Below are positions 49,732 through 59,668 of a stretch of 64,000 bases of DNA, piece by piece. Source of the DNA: Inonotus obliquus (lineage: Eukaryota > Basidiomycota > Agaricomycetes > Hymenochaetales > Hymenochaetaceae); the NCBI GenBank assembly GCA_032164295.1, contig JAJHTX010000001.1, forward strand, positions 1,736,001 through 1,800,000. The letters are read 5' to 3'. A model generated the notes under the pieces. That model made no database searches. It was not told the origin of the DNA and saw only the letters and a list, made by a program, of their open reading frames with translations. Made by a program: the position numbers and the translations under genes. Every line of letters begins with the position of its first letter. Positions within the stretch are counted from its first letter, which is position 1.

Positions 49732-52700
49732 ATGTCTCTTGCAGAGGTGACTAACAGATGCTATCAGTCTGGGATAGGTTCGCACAAGGTACTCCTAAGA
49801 TCTCTCCCTTTTCGTGGACAGAAATCTCATCTATTGCCAGTGGGCGCGAATGTGTCACGTTGTCAAGTCCAGAGGTGGCTTGCCCGATTTCGAATCACAA
49901 TGCGAGCTCAGCAGTATGCAACACCAAATCCCGCACATGCATTTACGCTCATTGATCTCTGTCTTACTATATTCTAGATGCTGTGCTCGATCTACTCTGT
50001 CTGTATCCAGCAGATACGCTCCTCTTCTCATACCTCAAGCACGGTTTACATGATAATGGGCTCCTTTCGCTCCCTACCTTCATCTTTTCACTACTGGGGG
50101 GCACGAAAGCAGCAAACTTGCATGATACGTCTACGTTGAGTATGATTTGTCGATTTATTCAGGAGGAACACTTCGCCTCGGCTTTGCCTCCAGAACAATC
50201 TTTGCTCAGTGCACAAAATGCATCAACGCCCAAGGTATTGGAGTTAGTTTTGGGTGCTTTAGGCTTGCTCCGTTTATCGCACTCGCTTCCGACATCTTCC
50301 TTTCACAATCCTATCCCACCTGCGTCGCAACTCGTTATGCTTTTGCTTTCATGTGTCAGTGACATGACCTCAGTGACAAGTGCTCAGGCCAGACAACTCT
50401 TCATGGAGGTCAATGAGATTCTGGGGATGTTCCAGCTCGACAGTGAACTCAGGGCCGTTCTAGAATCCTTCTCGCTGTCTCTGAGCATGATCTTGGGGGA
50501 CGACACAAAGGTGGCTCAAGAGCTACAACAGACTCAGTCGCTCCAACTGTCGTTGGGAAAGGGAGATGTATTCGGGCCAAACTCCGAGACGGATATAGTA
50601 TCCTGTAGCTTAATCATAAGGCATCTGGTAGGTGAACTTGCGCTAAATGACTTTTGTCGATAACTTACTTTACCTAGGTAGAAAATAGGGCCACACCGTT
50701 TGGTTCTGGAGCACCGATGGCCATCACGGTACTTGCAACCGCATTCCGATGGACATCATGGTCACCGAGGGTATTCTGTACTCAATTGATAGTCGCTGCT
50801 ATATCCATACTTGCACAAAACGGTGGGCATCGCAGTAGCGAGTTGATATGGCGTTCTTTCATAATGACACGGGTAGGGTTTGTGTCTGTTTAATTGTTGT
50901 TCTCGACTGACGGACTTATCAAGCTAACACACCTACTGAGCGACCTTGAGCAAGTCATGGGCAGCGAACCAGTTGCGGACTCTGATTGGGTAAGCCTTCG
51001 AATTGATTGTTTGTGTATAGTCTGAACCGAGGAAGTAGCGGGGAGCTATCCAAGCCGCATTGCTTTCTGTACAGACTCGCACTGATGTGCTGAGTCAGTG
51101 TGATGCGGCTTTAATATCGAAGAACGCGAACGACATGAATGCGGATGCTTCGGAAACGTAAGCATGGCCGCGCTTCACCGTCAGACAAGTCTGAACTAAA
51201 TCAATTCAAGTAATGGACGAGCACCATCGACTGCTCCTCCGTCGTTCTTTTCCACGTTAATTCAGTACTTTGCGTATAGAACAACCCTACTGGACAACGT
51301 GACTCGAATGATGTTCAGGACAATCACCGATCCGGGTCTCAGTACAGTGCTGTCAAATGAAAGTCAAGAAAATGGAATGTCGCTGGACGTGAGTCGTTGA
51401 TCAATCCACACTCTTATGATTCTGTTGATAGTATGTAGGCATACATCGAGTCACGTCTTGTTTCTGAAGCTAATAATGAGGAAGCGCTTCTTTCGTTCGT
51501 TCGTCGAGCGCTTGGTGACATCCCCAATCATCCACAGATATCCCGGCTTGTGCAGAAGGTTAGTATGGTATTTATTCAGATCCAAGCACTATCATAATCA
51601 AATTTCAGCGAGTCGAATACCTGTGCCAGCAGTCTGACGTAGATGGTCTTGGAATACTGTGCAAAGTTTTAAATTTTATTGACCTCGCCATGGATATCAT
51701 CTCTCTTCACGTGAGACTCGACGATGTTCTCGTTCCTATTCTCGTTTTCGTGGAGGACTTCGACTGTGAATCGGTTGGTATGCCTTGTCACAACTTTGGG
51801 TCTTGTCCATCTCCTTATTACTCCTACAGGTGACCCTCAAACAGCACTCGAGTACCTAGGAAATGTCATTCTATTCTTACAGGCGACCTTGGTGAAATAC
51901 CGGGTAAAAGGCAATCTTCGCTCCTTGTGAATTCAAAAAAGTTTAATATTCGGTGTAGCTTTCTTCTCGAGTATTTGCACTCGGGGAACGGGTTCTGTCG
52001 ATCGACTACTTACTATCAACGTCTGCAGTGTATCGCATGTCGTCTTTGGGACCGGAGGACTTGAGTGTCGTGAAGGCATGGTCAAAGGCACTCTTTGATA
52101 CCAGCAGCGAAGGTATTGAGGATACCATACTCAGGTAAGAGTAAAATAAAGCACCCTCTTTGCGGGTTCACTAACTCAGTCTCCACCAGGACAACAAAAC
52201 CAAAAACGCTGATGAGAATGACCGCTACTTTGATTTTACAAGCGTGTAACGCATGCGCGGGTCGTAGAATGGATGGAGAGATATTGAAGAATGGGATATC
52301 GTACTTCACCGGGCCGTTACTAAATTGGACGCTCGTAGGTGGGATAAAAGCTCTATTACGCGACATACTGGAGAAAGAGTGAGTGTGGACATACATACAA
52401 GCTATGCATAGGTTACAATCTGCTCATTAATTATAGCTTCAAAGCACCCGTCCACCTGGATGTTTTACGAACACTTGTCGAGTCGCCCTCTTGTCCAAAG
52501 ACTGTGCTTAGTCTCACTGGCCACGGCATTCTGGCGCTAGTAGCTGATCCGAAAGCATTAGAAGCCGAGGCTGAGGCACCGACTTCCTCTTTCAAAACCG
52601 CGAATCTTCGGAGCATAGCAAGTAAGGCTCTGGGCTTATCCGACACAGGTGAGTTCCCGAATTACATCTTACTCACAATGATCTTTATCGCGCCATTCAG

Positions 52701-53320
52701 ATGTCCCTGACAGGAATTTAGATTCCCTATCGGTCTCATCAACACATTGGCTTGACCAACCGCGGAACGCTATACGTAACTTCTTCAGCGCCGCTCGTGC
52801 AGGAAAGGCTCCTGCCTTTGATGTTGGACGTTGCGTTGCAGTACTCGGACCTACTCGTTTCCTCCGATTACTCTGGGACGAACTTGATACAGCTGCCCAA
52901 TTGGGCGAGCTTGAGTTAAGCAGAAGACTAGTGACATACGTCCTGCTCTGCCCACCCGCAGCGACAGGTGCTGGAGCCGGACGTTCACCACCTCTCTTGC
53001 CTATTTTTCTTAGCAGCATACTTCATGGTCTACTCGGCAGACTAGATTCACGCGCGCCCACAGAGAAGACGATAGGTATTGAGTTGCTCGTTGCTGCCAT
53101 TACGTCATCCCTTACAGGGCTGCTGCACCTCGAGTGGGCTTTACGCGTACTCGCTTCAGAATCGCAGGCGGAGCGCTACGCATATCAGTCATCGGTCACC
53201 GTAGCGCGCAGGCTAGCTACAGATTTGAAAAGGAGCAGAAGTCACTCAGCCGCGGTCGTTTTACAGAGATTATCTTCATCACCTTCGTTTGTGGCCAACT
53301 TTCCGATGATGGCCACGTGA
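49732..53320 (+). CDS. MED5: Mediator complex subunit 5 (Nut1 family)
   Basis: Med5 is a tail-module Mediator subunit that relays activator signals to RNA polymerase II. The helical, weakly conserved protein is spread over many exons: LDLLCLYPADTLLFSYLKHG, NLHDTSTLSMICRFIQEEHF, MAITVLATAFRWTSWSPRVF, LIVAAISILAQNGGH, FFSTLIQYFAYRTTLLDNVT, RMMFRTITDPGLSTVLSNES, EEALLSFVRRALGDIPNHPQ, VYRMSSLGPEDLSVVKAW, and a strong C-terminal block GPTRFLRLLWDELDTAAQLG, RRLVTYVLLCPPA, IELLVAAITSSLTGLLHLEW. These match basidiomycete Med5 as I know it. The start MSLAEVTNRCYQSGIGSHK fits the family start, but the joins in the first 250 bp are unsettled. No lesions were seen. Convergent with the ZRC1-type gene. Confidence 0.8.
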
Positions 53321-53500
53321 ATAGTAAGAATAATACACCATTCACTACATATCGCAGGGGAAAGCTCGAATGCTTGCATGTATGACGCTAAACTACACTG
53401 TCTGGAGAGCTCCAATACATTATATTATATTAGATGAAGTGAAGTAATCATCGGAGAATAGAGGAGCCGAATTTCAAAGAACTGTGTTGCATTGTATTGA

Positions 53501-55382
53501 TTAGACCGTCGGCTGCAGAGGCGGAGCTACACATCACCAATTGAGAAGAGAGCGGGTATTGCAGTCAATTCCAGGACTTACGGCAACATGAGTGCTCCGA
53601 AGGATTACAATCCTCCTGATTAGGAGGGCAGACCACCAAGCAACATGAACCGTTAACTGCCGCCTGATAAGATACAACGGTATCAGCACTCGAGATCGAT
53701 GCGGAAAGCTCTGTGGACTCACAGTATCTGAGGACACCTGAACATGGCGGGGAGAAGTATGATACTCAGGCTGAATGGTACTCGAGTGGATGCCCCTGTC
53801 GTGTAAGGCCTTGCGTATCTCGGTAGCGACTTGCATAAAATCATGCGACCTCGAAGCAAGAACGTGCACCGACGCAACGACTTTTGATTCAGAGAGCTGC
53901 CAAATGTGCAACTCATGTACGTCTTGGACACCATCTACGCTGCGGATGGCCTCATCAACATCTTGCAAAGATATTCCCGACGGAACGCCCTGAAGGAGGA
54001 TGAACGAAGCACTCTTAACTGATTTAGAAGATCGTCAGAGACGTGAAACATAACCGAGGAAAGGCATACCAAGAGGCAGAGCTGACGAGAAGATAATGCA
54101 GGTGATTACAAGGGAGATAACTGGGTCAAAGTAATATTTCCAGCTCAAGTTGGTTAGCCAGATGACCAAACCTGCAGAGATGACACCGATATTGCCGAGA
54201 GCGTCGCCCATTACATGCAAGACAAGAGCACGCATGTTCAACGACCCATTGGAGTGTCCACTGGAGCGTTTATTTTCACCTGAATGCTGCGCATGATTTT
54301 GACTCGCTGGAAGGTCGGTCGAAGACTGTGCAGCGCTGATGATGTCGTGGTCGCCTAAAAGAGGCGTCGTCTCAGACATGCTTCGACTGATTGTCTCTGC
54401 CGACTCGATGTCCGTATTTTTAGTTCCAAGATAGCCGCTCACTCGTTCTTGCTTGAACGAAGACGGTAGACCATCCCTGGTAGCAGACCGGGAACGAGCT
54501 CTCTGCAATTCCTCAGCTTGATGAACAACATAGGCACGCGTAGCAGCCGGGTGTCCATACACCGAGCCTGCGCGTTCCCGGCTTCGCCCTCGTTCTTCCT
54601 CTGCCGTCGGAGTGACGCTACCACTTGAAAGTGCACTCTCCATCTGTCCCTGTTCAGGAATTGTTTTCTTTTTTGGATGATGGCTATTGTCATGTGAGTG
54701 ATCATGTTCTGAAGGGAAAGAGTAAGGCAGTGATGGATAGGTGCTTATGCGCAAACGGACCATGGAACAGGAACAGGCCGACAAAATTGGATATCAAACC
54801 TAGGGAACCAACAATCACAACGAGCTTAGGGTTCGAAATCTCTGCCAAATCGGTTCAGTCGGCTAGATAGCGAATATATCTCGTAGACATACCGGGCGTG
54901 CTAAAGAAACGCTCAATAGCTTCCATGAAGATGGAAAAGCAAAGGGCAAGGAGGAACACGCCATTAACGAGGGCAGCAAGGATTTCGGCCCGATGCCACC
55001 CGTAGGAAAACTTCGTGTCTGCATCATCAATCGTCTGTCCTGTAAGCTTGAAGGATATGAGCATCCATACACCAAGGATACGTCGTGAGTGGGAGGACGC
55101 ACTCGTATTGCATAAAGACCGACGCCCAAGCTCAGAATATCACTTATAAAAGATTTAGCATTGGCAGTACCCTGCCCACAATATCGGACGCACTTGAGCA
55201 TGTGAAAACTGTCTGCAACGAGGGCGAGCGAACCGACGGCATAACCTATGAATAGAGGGAGTAAGCCATAGGATGACAGCAGCGGAGGGAGACTCACCGG
55301 TAATGAGTTCTATGAAGAAGAAGACGAGGTCGATAGCAAGAAGGATAGATATTCTCGCTGAACGCGAGATTCCCCAGCCCAT
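53501..55382 (-). CDS. ZRC1: Cation diffusion facilitator, Zrc1/Cot1-type vacuolar zinc transporter
   Basis: Zrc1/Cot1 proteins move zinc and cobalt into the vacuole in exchange for protons. Six membrane helices can be followed: SARISILLAIDLVFFFIELI, GYAVGSLALVADSFHML (HxxxD site in TM2), DILSLGVGLYAIR, AEILAALVNGVFLLALCFSI, LVVIVGSLGLISNFVGLFLF and, after a long loop, VLHVMGDALGNIGVISAGLV (second HxxxD) with YYFDPVISLVITCIIFSSAL. The loop of about 160 residues between TM4 and TM5 has a short His cluster (HDHSHDNSHHPKKK) and Ser/Arg-rich disorder. The cytosolic ferredoxin-like domain (GVQDVHELHIWQLSESKVVA) follows. The last exons, joined over two introns, encode a cysteine-rich tail ending CCPPPLQPTV. 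Divergent from eIF3h. Confidence 0.93.
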
Positions 55383-55593
55383 CGTGAGTGGGACAGTACA
55401 CAGAAATGAGTGGAGAGATGCAAAGGTGTTCTTCGTCGTGGCTCCTGACGGCTTATGTGTGGGTATGTGTAATGTAACAATTCCGTCCGTCCCGATGGCG
55501 TGGTTTCCTTCACGTGATGTGGCACTTCAAAAAAGTTTGCTTCCTAGAATTATATCCAGCTTCGCAACAGAGTGTCTTCGACGGACGGGAACA

Positions 55594-56911
55594 ATGGCAA
55601 CATCAATGGCGGCGGCGATCGCTGCCACAATGCCTGCAACCCAGGTGACTGCGACAACTGTGCAATCAACTTACGAGGCTATTCCACCATCAATGTCGAA
55701 AGTCATTGATATCGAGGCTGAGATCCCCATTGCAACTGTCCAGCTGGACGCTTTGGTATGGATCACTCGGCCTGTTTGTATTATATTGCAAGGAACTCAC
55801 GACATGCTACTCTTAGGTTGTCTCAAAAATCGTAAAACATGGGTCTGAAGTGCAAAGTTCAACCCCTGCCCTCGGCTTACTCATTGGTATCGATCTTGAC
55901 GGAACACTCGAAATATCCAATTCCTTCCCCTTGCCTCATGTCAGCGATGAGGATGAAAAGGCAAATAAGTCGCTGGCACGTTACCAGACCTCAATGCTGC
56001 GTGCCCTCAAGGAAGTGCAGGCAGACGACGCCATCGTCGGCTTCTACCAATCGAATTCGTTGGGAGCATTCTTCAAGCAGTCGTTGATTGAACTGCAGGC
56101 CATTCATCAAGATAGACTGAGGCACGGTGGGATAGTTCTCGTACATGGTGCGCGCGATTAATTAATCGTATAAACTTTGTACTCATTTTCCCGGTTCTTG
56201 CTTCAATAGATGTTGCTCAAGCATCTCACGGCAACCCAACCTTCCACGCCTTTAGACTCACTAAAACATTTCTACAAGCCTTCCGGGCCGGCAAATTTAA
56301 TAGCCAAGGGTAATGGTTTCCTCGTGCCCTCATTCATACGCGCTACTCACTAGGTCTTCCGCAGGCTAATCGAGCATAACCTAACTTTCACCTCCGTTGT
56401 AGAAGAGATCCCAGTCCGGATACGCACCAACCCACTGGCCAGCGCCTTCCTTAACACTCTCACTTCTCCCACTCCATTGCCTCCGTCAATTCATTTGGGT
56501 ACTTCACCCTTACCGCGATCATTTGCCGCATTTCCACCATCTTTCTCTTCGCTTGACCTTGACCCACGATCGCTGACGTCGAACCTTTCGTCTGTACTTG
56601 ACGCTCTCGATGATTACAAGACGGAAGAAGGCAATCTCGCCTACCTGCAACGGCAAATTGCCCGCGAGAAGGTACGTGCGGAGGCCTTTGTACAGAAGCG
56701 CCGCGAGGAGAACGCGCTCCGTGTCAGCCAAGGTCTTGCGCCTTTACCAGAAGAGGACGTAAGCCGTCTGTTTAAGATCCCGCCTGAACCAAGTCGCCTC
56801 GAGAGCACGCTTTTGCTTGGACAGATTGACGCGTACTCAAAAAGCCTTGCTCAGGGTGCTAGTGTCAACCTTGTGAAAATGTATGCTGCGAATGGAGGTA
56901 ACAGCGGATAG
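55594..56911 (+). CDS. Translation initiation factor eIF3 subunit h
   Basis: eIF3h is one of the two MPN-domain subunits of eIF3. Exons 55594-55755, 55817-56147, 56210-56309 and 56365-56911 give exactly 380 codons, 379 aa. A low-complexity alanine/threonine start leads to IPIATVQLDALVVSKIVKHG, GLLIGIDLDGTLEISNSFPL, AIVGFYQSNSLGAFFKQSLI and HGGIVLVHDVAQASHGNPTF, the MPN core. The JAMM metal-binding residues are not present, as expected for this non-catalytic subunit. The C-terminal helices NLAYLQRQIAREKVRAEAFV and the end VNLVKMYAANG match the family. Confidence 0.92.
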
Positions 56912-57403
56912 ATACGCAATTGTCATGAGTCTTGTACCTAGTATTTGTTTCGAGTGTGATTAGCTAGTTACTGCATAAATCAGACCTCGAGACCGTATCA
57001 AAGCTCTTCGTTGACATGAGCACCAGCTCATTCTTCGTTGAAACATGTATGCAACATGGAAGTATGTAGCTAGAAAGTAACAACTACCAAAAACGACATT
57101 TCATCCTCTTAACATACGCAATAAACAGAAATTCCCTAGCTCTTGCGCATCGGCACAGGAGGGCACATCTCTGAGGTGCCGGATAAAGAAAGCAGAAGGG
57201 GCGTGAACAGACTCAAAAAAAAAAACACGGTAATGGTATCAGACATGCGTGATGACGTCGGAATGAAGTAAGGGAACGGTATGGGGGAACACTTGATGGA
57301 GTCCGTAATTTGTGCAACTGCGGGTATTTGACTAGAGGGTTACCGGTAATAGTAGAACGAAAGAGTTAAAGTGCGAACGTCCTGATTAGGACCAGACCCA
57401 AGT
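56912..57403. other. Intergenic gap, 3' ends of two convergent genes
   Basis: The gap lies between the eIF3h stop and the end of the minus-strand DPBB gene. An A-run of about eleven bases at 57217-57227 is the only simple feature. The last part (57387-57403) still reads as the end of a DPBB domain in a shifted frame. No other gene or repeat was recognised. Confidence 0.45.
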
Positions 57404-58454
57404 CATCCCCTGAAGGCGGCCAATAGAAAAGTCCGCGAGATCCTGAATAGCAAAATTCAGTTGAGCCGCAATCGCTTTAAAGACAATGGTTTATCAAACA
57501 TACTGAGAAAGCTTGTGGACTGAGATCCAGATCGAGAAGAGCGCAACCCTCGCAGCGGTCGACAACCTGTACTGTCGTGCTCCTGCCTTGGTCTAGACGA
57601 GGAAATTAGAAGAATGAAGGGACTTCTGGTAATGCAATAGAAACATACATGTAGCAGTAACATGTCTGCCGCAGATAGGGTTTTGATTCGGATTTCCGTT
57701 CGCACCACTAACAAAGTGATCAGGTCAGGGTCAATATACTCAGCAATAAGCACCCACGGGACTTGATCAAAGAGTAAGTGAGAAACAGCCGCGATTCTGT
57801 CGCTGCCGCCGTTGACAATACCACAGGCACCAAGTCCGATGTCGTAGAAAGTAGCTGTTGTTACGTGGTCATCAGCAACCACCAGACAACAAATGGAGAA
57901 TAAAAGCATATACCTTGTCCGGTATGAGAGCCGGGCAAGAAGGATGCCAGGTCACCTCCCAAGTTGCTGTTCCCGGAATTATTGTTGCCATTGTTGTTAT
58001 TACCCGAGTTGTCAGGAGACGGCTGAGGTGCTGGGGGTTCAGGTGCTGGGGGCGCGGGCGCTGGGGGCTCGGGCGACGGAGATGGTTCAGGGCTTGGTGT
58101 CGGCGTCTGAGTCTCCGGGGGAGGAGGCGGGGGAGAAGAGGACTCGGATGGAGATGCACCGACTGCTGCTACAGGAACGACAGAGGACGAGGGTACTTCT
58201 TCGGATACAGAAGTAGACGTGGGGGCGGCGGAGCTTAATTGAGCCCTGCAACGACCGGTCTCACCACGTTTACGCTTAGGCTTGACTAGCTTGACTTCGC
58301 GACCGTAAGGACCGACGGCGGGAGAAGGAGCAGGTGCTGCCATACGAGCTGCGAGGGCGTGGTGACCGTGAGGACTACGGGCATGAGGAGTAGTTAGGGC
58401 AGAAACAGAGAGCGCTGCGGTGAAAAGAACGAGTAGTTTGGCTAGAGACGACAT
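57404..58454 (-). CDS. Secreted DPBB-domain (expansin/barwin-like) protein with Pro-rich linker
   Basis: A signal peptide (MSSLAKLLVLFTAALSVSA) is followed by a basic patch (KLVKPKRKRGETGR), a Ser/Pro-rich linker (SSPPPPPPETQTPTPSPEP and PAPAPPAPEPPAPQPS) and an Asn/Gly-rich stretch. The C-terminal double-psi beta-barrel reads ATFYDIGLGACGIVNGGSD, AAVSHLLFDQVPGANGNPNQ, NPICGRHVTATYQGRSTTVQ, VVDRCEGCALLDLDLSPQAF. Exons: 58454-57914, 57854-57758, 57707-57649, 57592-57504, 57442 downward. In the last exon the family-typical end (GRLQGMTWVW, stop at 57387) lies one frame off; as read, the frame ends at TGA 57404-57406 after FSIAAFRG. No expansin CBM63 domain is present. Such proteins bind or loosen polysaccharides or act at the wall in related fungi; the role here is inferred. 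Confidence 0.82.
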
Positions 58455-59668
58455 GACTGGGTACAGTTGGAGGCAGTCGAGGAGAGGTAACGAACGGCTG
58501 GAGAAAGGAAGAGGATGGGATCAAGGAAGGGACTAGCCGTAGCGTAGGGAGGACTGGACAGAAAGAGAAGAAAAAAGAGGGAGGAAAACTATATAGGGCC
58601 GGTCTTGTTGTAATAGAAATTTTCACACGCCAACCGAACAGGACTAGTATTACTACTACTAGCAGTGAGCTGTCTCCATAACCAACAGCTTCATTACAAT
58701 CTACAATGACCGTTCATCACCGCTCATTTCCCATCAATGGTCAAACATCATTCATCTTGTTTGTCGTGTCGTCTTTCGTCTCTCACGGATCCTCCGAATA
58801 GTCCATCAAGGGCCTCGCCGCTCAATTCGGTCTTGGCTCGCCTATGTGGAAATTCGAAAATTTGAAAACTCGAGCCTGTCTTGGCACCAGCACGTGACAT
58901 GTACCGACGACGCGTCCCGACTACTGGCGGAGCTTCAAATATACATACTCCACACATACGTCTACCTCGTGCTATTATAGCCAACTAGCGAACATCCTTT
59001 GCGTTACTTACCGTCCCATTCCGGATTTTCAGACATAAACCGACTATTTCGATCCCGGTGCGGCTGTCGAACCAATCTTCCATTCATTTTGCTCATGCAA
59101 ACCCCGGTCCTCTACTAGTATACTCGTCTCCATTTGGCCCAAACATTCTCTCCTAGTCTATTCGACGCCCGTTAGCCATGTCTTTCCTTTGTGATATCCT
59201 AGGATCGCCCTCGTTGGCTCCGTCGAGAATAGGATCTCTCAATAAACGGCTGAAACGCGCAAAGTTTCTGAATCCAGGACTGAGCAAACCAGCATTTCGT
59301 CACACATCTCACTTGTCATGGGTGCATGGTGTTTCTGCATGAAGTCACATGCACGCTTTGCATTGAGAGTTATATCATTTGTGCAATACTCGTCTTTATT
59401 GCATCTCTCGCTTGGTCTCCACTGACTAGCAATTCAGCAATGTTCCTCATTTTCAAGTACATAAATCGACTTTCCAAGTCCCATCTTACATTCAACTTTG
59501 TCTGGACTCAGTCCATCCTGGCAGAGGTCAGTACAACTCACTCCTACTGTGCTGCGACAATGGCGTAAAGCTTACGTCCCGGATCTTTTTTTAGCGTTGT
59601 CACTCGTCGAGTATACTTCCCGGCACGCCCTGCTTCCAACGAATCAAATTGAATAAATTTCAGCTAGT
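58455..59668. promoter_or_regulatory. 1.2-kb divergent intergenic region between the two DPBB genes
   Basis: Both secreted DPBB genes start from this region on opposite strands. CTATATAGGG at about 58590-58599 is a TATA box about 140 bp upstream of the minus-strand gene; for the plus-strand gene none is clear. A 54-codon frame at 59178-59342 (MSFLCDILGSPSLAPSRIGS) and an overlapping hydrophobic one at 59326-59568 begin with ATG but show no family resemblance, so I leave them uncalled. No repeat was seen. Confidence 0.4.

Noticed and set aside
58748..58984. Minus-strand open frame of 78 codons in the DPBB intergenic region
   Set aside because: It lacks an upstream ATG at its start, has no recognisable domain and lies in a promoter region; chance open frame is more likely.
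59326..59568. Hydrophobic 80-codon plus-strand frame before the large DPBB gene
   Set aside because: It begins with ATG and is hydrophobic, but overlaps another short frame, has no family resemblance and no supporting splice or context signal.
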